Below are positions 28,265 through 37,113 of a stretch of 64,000 bases of DNA, piece after piece. This DNA is from Haloarcula regularis. GTDB taxonomy: Archaea; Halobacteriota; Halobacteria; Halobacteriales; Haloarculaceae. Where the stretch lies: assembly GCF_029338315.1 (NCBI RefSeq), contig NZ_CP119794.1:682001-746000 (forward strand), read 5' to 3'. The notes below the pieces were generated by a model, which saw only the letters and a list, made by a program, of their open reading frames with translations, ran no database searches and was not told the origin of the DNA. The position numbers and the translations under genes are program-made. How positions within the stretch are numbered: the stretch's first letter is position 1; each line of letters opens with the position of its first letter.

Positions 28265-29412
28265 TCAGATGCCGAACGTCGCCCGCAGCATGTCGCGGGT
28301 CCCCGGACCGAGGCCGACGGCCGTGACCGCGACGAGCAGGAGCAGAGCGTAACGCGGGCTCTCGTCTAAGAACTCCTCGTTGAACAGCCACACGACGGCG
28401 GACGCGACGACCAGTTTCACGACGAGGAAGGGCCAGGAGGTGCCCACGAGCGCGGTGACGTTCGCGGGCTGGAGCGCCTCCGTCGTCGCGATTATGAAGG
28501 CGTTGGCCGGGTGCTTGGGGTAGTACGTCAGCGGCACGTTCAGTGCGTCCAGCCAGTCGGCGAGGACGACGTTTGCCACGCCGTCGATAGCGTGCCCCCA
28601 GATGACAAGCAGGCCGATGCGGCCGGTGCCCGAGTTGATCTCCGGCTTGTAAGCGTCGAAGGCGCGATAGAGGCCATACGAGAGGGCGGTGGCGATGCCG
28701 ACGGTGACCAGCAACACCGACGGGTACGCCGTCGAGTACTCCGTCGTCGCGGCGACGACGGAGAGGTACGCCAGGGTGACGACCACCAGCACCGACCCGG
28801 TGACGGCCGTCGCGCGCGAGTAGTTCTCGATGTAGCCCTCCTTCTCGGCCCAGACGGCGGCCACGAGCGTCGCGAGCGTCAGCAGGAAGACGGTGCCGTA
28901 GATGACCGGGCTGATGATGAGCGAACTGAGCGGATACTCGATGATCGGCGTAAAGCCCGACTCGAGCGCGCGGTCGGTGGCGTCCTCGACGGTCCGCAGC
29001 GCCCCGCCAAGCAGCATGAACGGGACGAACGCGAAGAAGAGTGTGGGGTCGTCGGCGATCTCTAAGTTCTCGAGCAGGAGGTAGACGCCCACCAGCATGA
29101 AGATGAGAATGAGCATGTACCCCACCTCGGAGACGATGGTGTATCCGGGTTCGGCGACGATACGCCCCTCCCGGATGGCGGCGGCACAGCCGCTCGTGAG
29201 CGCCTCGGGCCCGGAAGGGGTCATCACGGCACAGCTGGCCGCTTTGGCGTCTGCGTAGACGGGCCCCAGAAGTACCGCCAAAGAAAGCGGTCCCAGACGA
29301 CTCGGGGGACGGCGAGGGCTGCACCGATTCCCACGACGAGGATGGTGACGAACGAGCCGATCCAGAGCCGTTCCGGACCGTACTCGTCGACGACTCGTCC
29401 GAAGGTGTTCAT
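28265..29412 (-). CDS. DUF63 family membrane protein, frameshifted as sequenced
   Basis: The start MNTFGRVVDEYGPERLW at 29412 is followed by a first span (WIGSFVTILVVGIGAALAV) and WRYFWGP. The frame then breaks in a CCCC run (29264-29267), and the continuation is VYADAKAASCAV through eight more spans to 28265. Conserved elements such as YTIVSEVGYMLILIFML, LFFAFVPFMLLGG and VIWGHAIDGVANVV match DUF63, an archaeal membrane family of unknown function. Repaired length is about 382 residues. It is convergent with ycaO. Confidence 0.82.
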
Positions 29413-29491
29413 GGGTCACAGACCGGCGTGGGGAGATTTCAGGCTTCCGGTCGCGTGCGACAGAGGCGCGAAAACGACCGACGGGCCGGCG

Positions 29492-30328
29492 TCAGTCCAG
29501 CGCGTCCGCGGCCGCGTCGAGCAGTTCGTCGTGGGCCCGGCCGTTGGAGGCGACGAGTCCGTCGCTGTCGAAGTCCCACGGGTCGCCCGCTACGTCGGTC
29601 ACCGTCCCGCCCGCCTCGCGGACCAGGTGGACGCCGGCGACGGTGTCCCAGAGGTACGTCGGGGTGGTACAGACCGTCCCCTCCAGCGCGCCGTCGGCGA
29701 CGGCCGCCAGCGTGGCCTGGAAGCTGCCCAGCCGACGCATGTCGCCGAAGCGCTCGACGACGGCGGTACAGAGATCGCCAAATTCGGTGCGGTCGTCCCG
29801 GTCCCACCAGCCGGCCGGCGCGACGGCGAACGTCTCGGGGTCCGTGCGCTCGCTGACCGACACCGTCCGGCCGTCGCGGGTGACGCTTTCGGGCCCCGCC
29901 GCGTACAGGTCGCCCGTCGACGGGAGGTACGTCGCCGATCCGACCGCCACCCCGTCGACGGTCGCCGCCACGCTGGTCGTCCACGTGTGTAACCCGCGGA
30001 CGAAGTTGGCCGTCCCGTCGATCGGGTCGACGATCCACGCGGCCCCGCTGTCCGGCACCGTCTCGAGCGCCGTCGGTTCGTCCTCGCCGGACTCGGGGCC
30101 CACGAGCTGGGTGAGGTCTTCCTCGCAGACGAACCCGTCGCCGGGGAACTCCTCGCGGACGGTCGCAACGACCTGCCGCTGGGCGTCCCTGTCTGCCTCG
30201 GTCACGTAGTCGTTCTTGTTCGCTTTCGTCTCCACGGCCACCTCGCCGCGGAACGACTCGCGCGCTACGACGCCCCCCGACCGCGCGGCGCGTTCCGCGA
30301 CCGCCGCCCGGTGGTGTTCATCGGCCAT
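29492..30328 (-). CDS. Inositol monophosphatase family phosphatase
   Basis: A 278-residue protein of the Li+-sensitive phosphatase superfamily. Metal ligands are Glu70 in FVCEED and Asp101/Asp104 in WIVDPIDGTANF; the last metal site is in YLWDTVAGVHLVREAGG. In archaea this family includes inositol-1-phosphatases and fructose-1,6-bisphosphatases, and often does both. Length and motifs are normal. It is downstream of the 67-residue gene on the same strand. Confidence 0.92.
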   Translation of the reverse strand: MADEHHRAAVAERAARSGGVVARESFRGEVAVETKANKNDYVTEADRDAQRQVVATVREEFPGDGFVCEEDLTQLVGPESGEDEPTALETVPDSGAAWIVDPIDGTANFVRGLHTWTTSVAATVDGVAVGSATYLPSTGDLYAAGPESVTRDGRTVSVSERTDPETFAVAPAGWWDRDDRTEFGDLCTAVVERFGDMRRLGSFQATLAAVADGALEGTVCTTPTYLWDTVAGVHLVREAGGTVTDVAGDPWDFDSDGLVASNGRAHDELLDAAADALD

Positions 30329-30438
30329 GTCGGCGTGTTCGGGGCCACCCCATTAACACCCCCGGTATCCCGTCCGGGACCGTCACCCGGGGCTGTCGAG
30401 CAGTTTTGACCGACGGCGATAGACCCCCACGGTCGCTG

Positions 30439-30642
30439 TCAGCGCCGCTCGTCCGCGTCCCTCGCGGTCTCCAGAATCTCCTGGGCGATAGCCTCGGCCT
30501 CTGCTGGCGTGTAGCGCAGCTGGTTGCCCAGCGACTGCTCGATCCGGACGTACCCCTCCTCGGTATCCTCGGCTGTGATGACCGCGGCGTTGGTGAACGG
30601 ATGGCCGTCGAGGCCGGGTGTCCCGGACTGATCCGTAGCCAT
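30439..30642 (-). CDS. 67-residue small protein
   Basis: The ATG at 30642 gives MATDQSGTPGLDGHPFTNAA followed by a beta-rich middle (VITAEDTEEGYVRIEQSLGNQ) and a C-terminal helix (YTPAEAEAIAQEILETARD). It is acidic, and no domain is recognised. A TTG three codons upstream is a weaker start. A TATA-like sequence (agtataaaggt on the other strand) lies about 25 bases before the ATG, which supports real expression. Confidence 0.62.
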   Translation of the reverse strand: MATDQSGTPGLDGHPFTNAAVITAEDTEEGYVRIEQSLGNQLRYTPAEAEAIAQEILETARDADERR

Positions 30643-30778
30643 GTGTGTCAATCACTCACCAAACAGTATAAAGGTAGGCCCGTGTGCGGCGGTCGAACGA
30701 GCGCCACGGCCCTCCAAGAGCGGAGCTCGAGTCCGCCTCGTCCACTGCAACGACTACTCTGTGAGGCAGGTAGGAATT

Positions 30779-30810
30779 TGCGAGGGAAGACCGCTCCGAG
30801 CGAGTCTTCC
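30779..30810 (-). repeat. Hairpin joined to a partial copy of the tRNA-Leu(CAA) 3' end
   Basis: TGCGAGGGAAG at 30779-30789 is an exact 11-base copy of 30847-30857, the 3' end (acceptor and T-stem side) of the tRNA gene next to it. It overlaps a hairpin, GGAAGAC (30785-30791) with GTCTTCC (30804-30810). The same arrangement occurs behind tRNA-Leu(UAG) at 52698-52746. Confidence 0.6.
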
Positions 30811-30846
30811 TGCATCTTACTCGGCGCGACGGTGCGCCTCGTGCGA

Positions 30847-30930
30847 TGCGAGGGAAGGGATTTGAACCCTTGGACCCCTACGGGAGCGGATCTTGAGTCC
30901 GCCGCCGTTTCCTGGCTTGGCTACCCTCGC
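30847..30930 (-). tRNA. tRNA-Leu(CAA)
   Basis: On the reverse strand a 7-bp acceptor stem GCGAGGG/CCCTCGC is followed by discriminator A. The anticodon stem GCGGA/TCCGC carries the loop CTCAAGA, so the anticodon is CAA (Leu, UUG). The extra arm (CTCCCGTAGGGGTC) is long, as expected for a type II leucine tRNA, and the T-arm is GGGTTCAAATCCC. No CCA is encoded and no intron is seen; 84 bases. Confidence 0.95.
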
Positions 30931-31134
30931 ACGCGTCTGTCGGCCAACCACCGTCCAGGGTCGGGTACCGTGACTGGCTCGCTAGTGACTCGCGCAGACT
31001 CGTATAAATGTGCCACGGAAACAGTACTGGCCCGTGACCTGTCGTGACAAACGTGAGTCCCGACGGCCGATACGGTCCCGCCCTCGTGTGGACCATCCAA
31101 GACGCCGGTGGGTGGCCCGGCGCTCGAACCGGTG

Positions 31135-31650
31135 TCACTCGAGATAGGGCTTCTCGATGTCGGTCTCGACGGGGATGAACGCGTTCAGCCGCCTGGTGAC
31201 CCCGTCGAACAGAGTGATGAGCGGCGAGAGGGCCAGTTCGACGACCCGGACCGGGGACGCGACGGTCAGCGACCACCGTTTCGCGTTGGCGAGGCCGAAC
31301 GCCTTGGGGACGATCTCCCCGAACAGCAGGATGAGCACGCTCGTGAGGGCGGTAGTCGCGACGACGGCCGGACCCGGATCGAGGGACTGGGCCACGAGGA
31401 CCGTCACGATGCTCGAGATGGCGATGTTGACGATGTTGTTCCCCACGAGGAGCGTCACGAGGAGGCGATGCGGGTTGTCGTGCAGTTCCTTGAGCAGTAC
31501 CGCACGGTCGTCCCCGGCCGCCGCCTGTGTCTCGATCCACTCGCGCGGCAGGGAGAACACGGCGATCTCCGAGCTCGAGAAGAACGCACTCAGCGAGAGT
31601 AACACCACGACGGCCAGGGCGCCCCCGACGACGGTGAGAGCACTGCTCAT
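31135..31650 (-). CDS. DUF21 (CNNM-type) membrane protein
   Basis: A 171-residue protein consisting only of the CNNM transmembrane domain. Marks are FFSSSEIAVFSLPREWIE, VTLLVGNNIVNIAISSIVT and LLFGEIVPKAFGLANAKRW. It has about three or four spans and no CBS domains, so it is shorter than CorB/CorC proteins; stand-alone versions occur in haloarchaea. The parent family handles Mg2+ or Co2+ export, but without CBS regulation the role here is uncertain. Confidence 0.85.
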   Translation of the reverse strand: MSSALTVVGGALAVVVLLSLSAFFSSSEIAVFSLPREWIETQAAAGDDRAVLLKELHDNPHRLLVTLLVGNNIVNIAISSIVTVLVAQSLDPGPAVVATTALTSVLILLFGEIVPKAFGLANAKRWSLTVASPVRVVELALSPLITLFDGVTRRLNAFIPVETDIEKPYLE

Positions 31651-31753
31651 GGCCTGTCATCACAGAGCCTAGTCTTGAAGCCGTCGCTACAGGTTGCGGG
31701 CGACGGCTGCCAGCCACCGGAGGATTCACCCGGCCTGCGAGCGTACGGGCGGT

Positions 31754-32233
31754 ATGGACGACCACACGCGGGACCCGACCGTCGCGCCTCCCAGCGGGAA
31801 CCCGGCCGGGTGGCGGGGCGACGGCCAGTGGGAGCACGCGACGCTCCGGCAGGCCGTGGTCCACGGGGTCCGGTTGTACAACTCCGGAGAGTTCCACGAG
31901 TCACACGACTGTTTCGAGGACGAGTGGTACAACTACGGTCGCGGGAGCACCGAGAGCAAGTTCCTCCACGGGATGGTCCAGGTGGCCGCGGGCGCCTACA
32001 AGCACTTCGACTTCGAGGACGACGACGGCATGCGCTCGCTCTTTCGGACCTCGCTGCAGTACTTCCGCGGGGTGCCAAACGACTACTACGGCGTCGACCT
32101 GCTGGACGTCCGGACCACCGTGACCAACGCGCTCTCGGACCCCACGGTGCTCGAGGGGTGGCAGATTCGGTTCGACGGCGGCTATCCCACCGCCAGGGAC
32201 GTCGACTTCGAGTACGCCGAGGCTCTCGACTGA
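31754..32233 (+). CDS. DUF309 family protein
   Basis: The ATG at 31754 gives 159 residues. The family motif is clear: [19 protein letters not shown], then [20 protein letters not shown] and [13 protein letters not shown]. It is an all-helical fold with conserved His and Glu that could bind metal, but the function of DUF309 is unknown. The start is chosen at the ATG after an arginine-rich upstream stretch. A following gene on the same strand starts 62 bases later behind its own TATA-like sequence. Confidence 0.82.
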   Translation: MDDHTRDPTVAPPSGNPAGWRGDGQWEHATLRQAVVHGVRLYNSGEFHESHDCFEDEWYNYGRGSTESKFLHGMVQVAAGAYKHFDFEDDDGMRSLFRTSLQYFRGVPNDYYGVDLLDVRTTVTNALSDPTVLEGWQIRFDGGYPTARDVDFEYAEALD

Positions 32234-32295
32234 GACGGCGGTCGACACGGCGAATCCACACGACTCTAAAGGCTGGCCCTGTAAGCACCCGATAG

Positions 32296-33099
32296 ATGCG
32301 AGTCGAGCAGCTGGGTGCGGGCGAGCCGGACGTCGCGATAGTCGGGAGCATCCACGGCGACGAGCCGTGCGGTCGCAACGGCATCGAGGCAGTGCTCGCC
32401 GACCCACCGACAGTGAACCGACCGGTGAAGTTCATCGTGGTCAACGAGGAGGCGTTGGCGGCGAACCGCCGCTACGTGGAGGTTGACCTGAACCGGATCT
32501 TCCCCGGCGACCCGGACAGCGACGTGCGCGAAGTCCGCCTCGCCGCCGAGCTGGCGGCGGAGATACGCGACTGCACAGTGCTGTCCCTGCACTCCACCCA
32601 GTCCTACGACGACATGTTCGCGCTCGTCGACGAGGTGACGCCGCTGGCGCGGGCGGTCATCCCCCAGCTGTCCGTCGACGCCGTCGTCCGGACCAAGGGG
32701 AAAAACGAGGGGCGGCTCTTCTCGGTGGCCCCGGAGGCGATCGAGGTCGAGTGCGGGTACCAGGGCTCGGCCCAAGCGTCGGCCAACGCCGAGCAGGTCA
32801 TTCGCGAGTTCCTCGCGGCCGTCGGCGTGACGGAGGACTACGAGACGACGCGAAACGAGTCACTCCCCGTCTTCCAGCTGGGCGACCCGATTCCGAAGTC
32901 GGCGGCGGACCGCTACGAGGTGTACGTCCGGAACTTCGAGCGCGTGGACGCCGGCGAGGAGTTCGCGTCCATGGACGGCAAACCGGTGGTCGCCGACGAG
33001 TCGTTCCACCCCGTCCTGCTCTCGCCGGAGGGCTACGAGGACGTCTTCGGGTACCGGGGCACGGAGGTCGGGGTGCTGAAATCGGACGCGGCCGAGTGA
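32296..33099 (+). CDS. Succinylglutamate desuccinylase/aspartoacylase family protein
   Basis: A 267-residue zinc carboxypeptidase-like protein. Zinc ligands are His20 and Glu23 (VGSIHGDEPCG) and His99 (LSLHST). VEVDLNRIFPG carries the conserved Asn-Arg substrate pair, and VECGYQGS holds the likely catalytic Glu. The C-terminus continues as a beta-rich domain (FERVDAGEEFASMDGKPV), usual in this family. The exact acyl substrate cannot be predicted. ATG at 32296 with a TATA-like tctaaag about 27 bases before it. Confidence 0.87.
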   Translation: MRVEQLGAGEPDVAIVGSIHGDEPCGRNGIEAVLADPPTVNRPVKFIVVNEEALAANRRYVEVDLNRIFPGDPDSDVREVRLAAELAAEIRDCTVLSLHSTQSYDDMFALVDEVTPLARAVIPQLSVDAVVRTKGKNEGRLFSVAPEAIEVECGYQGSAQASANAEQVIREFLAAVGVTEDYETTRNESLPVFQLGDPIPKSAADRYEVYVRNFERVDAGEEFASMDGKPVVADESFHPVLLSPEGYEDVFGYRGTEVGVLKSDAAE

Positions 33100-33147
33100 T
33101 CCGACGCCGGGACCGGCACTCGACGTCGCCCGGACCCTGCGGGACGG

Positions 33148-35688
33148 TCACCGTGACGTGCCGGTCTCGACGACGTCGACGCCGGTGACGTCGAACCTGG
33201 CCCCGCCGCCATCGCTCTCGGTGACGCGAATCTCCCAGTCGTGGGCCTCGACGATGTCCGTGACGATCGAGAGGCCGAAACCGGTCCCGTCCTCGGCGGT
33301 CGTGTAGCCGGTCTCGAAGACGCGCTCGCGCTCGCTCTCGGGGACGCCCGGCCCGTCGTCGGCGACGAAGAAGCCGTCCGCGAGACCGCCGACCCGCACG
33401 GTGACGTCCCCACCGCCGTGTTCCACCGTGTTCCGGAGCAGGTTCTCGAGCAGCTGTTTCAGGCGGCGGTCGTCGGCGCGGACGACGGGTAGCGACGCCA
33501 CCTCGAGTCGCGCCTCGGCCGCGTCGACGGCCTCCCAGGATTCCGCGACGAGCTGCGCGAGGTCGACGTCGCTCCGTTCACCGACCTCGTCACCGTGGCG
33601 CGCGAGCGCCAGGAGGTCGTCGACGAGCGCCTGACTCCGGTCGAGCGCGTCGCGGACGGACGCGAGGTGGGCATCGGCCCCGCACTCACACTCGTCACGG
33701 GCCAGCTCGAGATGTCCCGTCGCGACTGTCAGCGGGTTCCGGAGGTCGTGGGAGACGACGCTGGCGAACTTCTCGAGCCGGTCGTTCTTCCGTTCGAGCT
33801 CGTGGCGGTACTCGTTGCGCTCGGTGACGTCGTAGTAGATGCCGTACGAGTGGGTCCTGCCCTCGTCGGGCTGGAGCGGGACCGAGTGGAGCACGAAGTC
33901 ACGGACACCGTCCGCCGTCTGGCGCTGGACCTCCGCGGTGAACTGCTCACCCGTCAGGACCCGCTCGTTGAGGTCCGCGGCGCCGGCCCGCCTGTCGTCG
34001 GGAACCAGTAGGTCATCGAGGTTTCGTCCCATCGCCCCGTCGGCATCGTATCCGAAGACCCGCTCGAACGAGGCGTTGACGTCCCGGACCACCGGCTCGC
34101 CGTCGGCGAACTCGGTGTAGACCATCGGGACGGAGGCGTTCTCGAACAGGGCCTCGAAGTGACGCTCGCGTCGCTTCCGTTCGGTCACGTCCCTCGAGAA
34201 CCCGAGGACCTTCCTGTCCTCACCGCCGGCGTCGAACGCGGTCAGGCGGAGCGAGATGGCGATCTTCCCGTCGGGGGTCTCGGGTCCGAGCTCGACGCGC
34301 ACGTCGTCTGTCTCGCCCGCCGCGATGGCCGCGATGGCGTCCTCGACGGTCCGAAACTCCCCCTCCGTGACGACGCTGCGGTCCCGGAAGACCGAGACGT
34401 GTTCGCCCACGAGCGAGTCCCTGTCGACGCCCGAGACCGTGGCGACGCGCCGGTTGACGAACTCGACGGTTCCGTCGGCGTCAAAGAGGTAGACGCCGTC
34501 CTCGGTGTTCTCGACGATGGCCTCGTAGCGGGCGAGTTCGCGGCGGCGGTCCTCCCGGGCCGTGATGTCGCGGTAGAGCCAGATGTTCGCCTCGCCGCCG
34601 GGTAGTTCGTACGGGACGTAGTCGCGCTCGAAGGTCCGACCGTCGGCGAGCTCGAGGCGCTCGTTACTGACCGGTTCGCGCTCCGCCAGCGTCCGCTCGA
34701 TGTCCGCGAGGAACGCCGCCGGGTCGGCAAAGTGATCCTGCAGTTCCTCGGCGGCCTGCTGACAGTCGCGACCCACCAGGTCGGCGCCGCTGACGTCCAG
34801 GTCGAAGAGGTCACAGAGCGCGTCGTTGGCCATGCGGATCTCGCGGTCGGCCCCCTCGACGATGACGCCCATCGGCAGTCCCCCGACGAAGGTCTCGAAG
34901 AGCGTGTCCATGGCCTCGAGCTCGCGCTCGCGCTTCCGACGGTCGCTCACGTCCCGGACGAGGGCGAGCACGCGGTCCTTGCCGCCGATGCGCGTGTGTT
35001 TCAGTCGGACCTCGACCGGCAGGCGCTCGCCAGTCCCCGTCTCGTTGACCCACTCGAAGACCTGGGGCTCGCCGTCGACGGCGTTGCCGATGCGTCGCAC
35101 CGCCTCGCTGTTCGTGTACGGCGGTTCGTCCACCGAGAAGTCACCGACGTGCATGCCCAGGACCTCCTCCCGCGAGTACTCGTTCATCTCACAGAACCGG
35201 CGGTTCGCGTCGATGACCTCGCCCGTCTCCGGGTCGTGGATGAGGATGGCGTCGGTGGCCTTCTCGAATATCTCGCGGTAGTCGAGTTCTGCCCGCCGCC
35301 GGGAGACCGCCTGCTCGATGCGGTTTGCCAGCAAGGAGTACTGCTCGGGGGTCGCCTCCTTCTGGAGGTAGTCGGTGACGCCGGCGGAGATCGCGTCGCT
35401 GGCGACGGCTTCACTCCCGTGGCCGGTATAGAGGATAAACGGCAGGTCCGGGTCGTGCTCGCGGACAGCCTCGAGGAACTCGATGCCGTCCCGCCCCGGC
35501 ATGTCGTAATCCGAGACGACGCAGTCGAAGTCGGTAGACTCGAGGCGGTCGAGCCCTGCGTCCGCGCTGGTGGCTGTTTCGACGTCGAACTGGGCGTGCT
35601 CCCGTTCGAGGAACGTCGCCACCAGCGCTGCGAAGTCGGGCTCGTCGTCGACGTGCAGCACCCGTATTGCACCAGTCGAGGCAGCCAT
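33148..35688 (-). CDS. Hybrid REC-PAS-histidine kinase
   Basis: An 846-residue soluble kinase. A response-regulator receiver domain comes first (VLHVDDEPDF, phospho-acceptor Asp about 56 in VVSDYDMPGRDG, Lys in YLQKEA). Four PAS-type domains follow (about 140-255, 260-375, 380-495, 500-620; marked by INRRF/MNEYSREE, FVNRRVATVSG and SYGIYYDVTERN). The HisKA phosphoacceptor is about His645 in VVSHDLRNPL, and the ATPase domain has LLENLLRNTVEHG, DDGPGVPES and GTGFGLSIV. No membrane span is seen. This is the common haloarchaeal one-protein layout, probably receiving phosphate from another kinase at REC. Confidence 0.93.
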   Translation of the reverse strand: MAASTGAIRVLHVDDEPDFAALVATFLEREHAQFDVETATSADAGLDRLESTDFDCVVSDYDMPGRDGIEFLEAVREHDPDLPFILYTGHGSEAVASDAISAGVTDYLQKEATPEQYSLLANRIEQAVSRRRAELDYREIFEKATDAILIHDPETGEVIDANRRFCEMNEYSREEVLGMHVGDFSVDEPPYTNSEAVRRIGNAVDGEPQVFEWVNETGTGERLPVEVRLKHTRIGGKDRVLALVRDVSDRRKRERELEAMDTLFETFVGGLPMGVIVEGADREIRMANDALCDLFDLDVSGADLVGRDCQQAAEELQDHFADPAAFLADIERTLAEREPVSNERLELADGRTFERDYVPYELPGGEANIWLYRDITAREDRRRELARYEAIVENTEDGVYLFDADGTVEFVNRRVATVSGVDRDSLVGEHVSVFRDRSVVTEGEFRTVEDAIAAIAAGETDDVRVELGPETPDGKIAISLRLTAFDAGGEDRKVLGFSRDVTERKRRERHFEALFENASVPMVYTEFADGEPVVRDVNASFERVFGYDADGAMGRNLDDLLVPDDRRAGAADLNERVLTGEQFTAEVQRQTADGVRDFVLHSVPLQPDEGRTHSYGIYYDVTERNEYRHELERKNDRLEKFASVVSHDLRNPLTVATGHLELARDECECGADAHLASVRDALDRSQALVDDLLALARHGDEVGERSDVDLAQLVAESWEAVDAAEARLEVASLPVVRADDRRLKQLLENLLRNTVEHGGGDVTVRVGGLADGFFVADDGPGVPESERERVFETGYTTAEDGTGFGLSIVTDIVEAHDWEIRVTESDGGGARFDVTGVDVVETGTSR

Positions 35689-35794
35689 TACCCGCCCATC
35701 GAGAATGGAGATAATAATAGTTTGGTGGCATTTATCACGGCTGCGAACGGGGCCGGGTCCGGAAGAAAACTTTGGGCGGCGCGTCGCGGCGCCC

Positions 35795-36244
35795 TTACTC
35801 CTCGGGCGCCTCGAACTCCACCATCGTGAGGTCCCGGTCTAACATGCAGTAGTCGTGGGGCGGGTCACCCACGACGGTCTCGATGCGGTACTCGTCGTCG
35901 AAGTCGGCACCCGCGGGCTCACAGAAGGGGTGGCTCGGGCACTCGGTGTGCGGGCAGGGACCGGCTAGTGAGGCCTTGCTGCCGGCGAAGGCGCCTTTTG
36001 TCGGGACGTTCGCGCGTATCGGGGCGGGTTCGACCTCGACGGCGCGAACGCCGCCCTCGTGGACCGCACAGTCTAATGTCTGGCCGTTCTTGCGGACGTC
36101 GACGATGCGATAGCGCCGGCCGGGCGTGAGGTTGAGGCACTGCGTCCGGTACGGACAGCCGCTACAGCCGCTTGCCTCACCGTGGTAGACGAACTCCTCG
36201 CCGACGTCGGCGAGGCGGGTTCCGACGAGCGTGACGGTCGACAT
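35795..36244 (-). CDS. UPF0179 family protein
   Basis: A 149-residue archaeal protein of the UPF0179 family. It has two cysteine clusters (SGCSGCPYRTQC near residue 27-36 and GPCPHTECPSHPFC near 95-108) that probably bind zinc or an iron-sulfur cluster. It also has the conserved LTPGRRYRIVDVRKN and VHEGGVRAVEVEPAPI stretches. The family is found across euryarchaea and its function is unknown. It is followed by the DUF5820-type gene's strand-mate upstream. Confidence 0.92.
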   Translation of the reverse strand: MSTVTLVGTRLADVGEEFVYHGEASGCSGCPYRTQCLNLTPGRRYRIVDVRKNGQTLDCAVHEGGVRAVEVEPAPIRANVPTKGAFAGSKASLAGPCPHTECPSHPFCEPAGADFDDEYRIETVVGDPPHDYCMLDRDLTMVEFEAPEE

Positions 36245-36276
36245 AGCGATACGTACTCGGTGGCGGAAGTTAAGCG

Positions 36277-36654
36277 TCAGGAACGGCCGGTCCGCTCGTC
36301 GAGTTCGGCGAGGTAGTCGTCGCGGGGGACTTGATAGAGCGCTCGGTAGTCGACGTCCCCGACGGCGAACCGGTTCGCGAGGTCGACCGCTCCCGCGACG
36401 GCACTCCCGCGGTCCCCGTACCGCTCGGTCCCTGCGTCGACCTCCGGTTCGAGGTAGAGCGTGACGAACCAGTCGTCGCCGCTCCGGCCGGCGCCCGGCC
36501 GACGGGTCCGCCTGCCGCGAGTGAGGTAGAGCGTCGGCAGACAGGGCGCGGGGAACCCGTCACCGTCGAAGACGTCCGGCCGGTAGGCGAGGACGACCTT
36601 CTCTGTGCTCTCGGTCCAGACCGTCCAGTCCTCGGCCAGTGCGTCGAGTCCCAT
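36277..36654 (-). CDS. DUF5820-type haloarchaeal protein
   Basis: A 125-residue protein starting MGLDALAEDWTVWTESTEKV, then VLAYRPDVFDGDGFPAPCLPTLYLTRG, DDWFVTLYLEPEVDA and FAVGDVDYRALYQVPRDDYLAEL. The look matches what I recall as DUF5820, a short protein found in almost all haloarchaea. No catalytic motif is apparent. The start ATG at 36654 faces the promoter region of the prkA operon. Confidence 0.75.
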   Translation of the reverse strand: MGLDALAEDWTVWTESTEKVVLAYRPDVFDGDGFPAPCLPTLYLTRGRRTRRPGAGRSGDDWFVTLYLEPEVDAGTERYGDRGSAVAGAVDLANRFAVGDVDYRALYQVPRDDYLAELDERTGRS

Positions 36655-37113
36655 ACCACTCTCTTCGCCCGGGCGACCAAGAAGCCCGCGATGGCGGGGG
36701 CATTTATAAACCAGCCAGCATTGCCATGCGTTGTGTTACCATACCATCGCCGCGCCGTAGCCGTATTTCAACTCGAAACGTGACTGTAAAAAGACGGAAT
36801 ATAACCGTGGCGGGGAAAAGGCTCTTATTGTTGAAGCCCTCATACAATAAATAGTATCGGAAACAGTCGCACACTGTCCCCGCTACCACCCCGGGCGAAC
36901 GTCCTACCCCGCCCGGGCGTCAGACATGGCAAGGATTCGTACAACCGCCGCCCCGATGCTACGGGTCGGTCGTCGGCCGTCGGCACGCATGCCCAGAGCG
37001 GTCGATGAACCGGCGGCCCGACTGCGACCGACACCATCAGGCGGACGCCGTCCGCCGCGGCCCGTGGTCACAGACCACTGCGTGCTGTTTCGAGAAGCAC
37101 CAACCACCATAGC
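36655..37113 (+). other. 459-base spacer with promoter elements ahead of the prkA operon
   Basis: No gene is supported here. AT-rich patches resembling TATA boxes lie at 36710-36718 (atttataaa), 36796-36802 (gaatata) and 36845-36856 (aataaatagta), on a local dip in GC content. If the last one is used, the prkA transcript carries a leader of about 240 bases, unusual among the short leaders elsewhere. A 63-codon open frame at 36926-37117 overlaps the prkA start by four bases, but its arginine/proline-rich product does not look like a protein. Confidence 0.5.
37040..37078 (+). promoter_or_regulatory. Two inverted repeats just before the prkA start
   Basis: GGCGGAC (37040-37046) pairs with GTCCGCC (37050-37056), and GTGGTC (37064-37069) pairs with GACCAC (37073-37078). 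The second lies 36 bases before the prkA ATG. They could fold in the leader RNA or bind a regulator. Confidence 0.35.
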
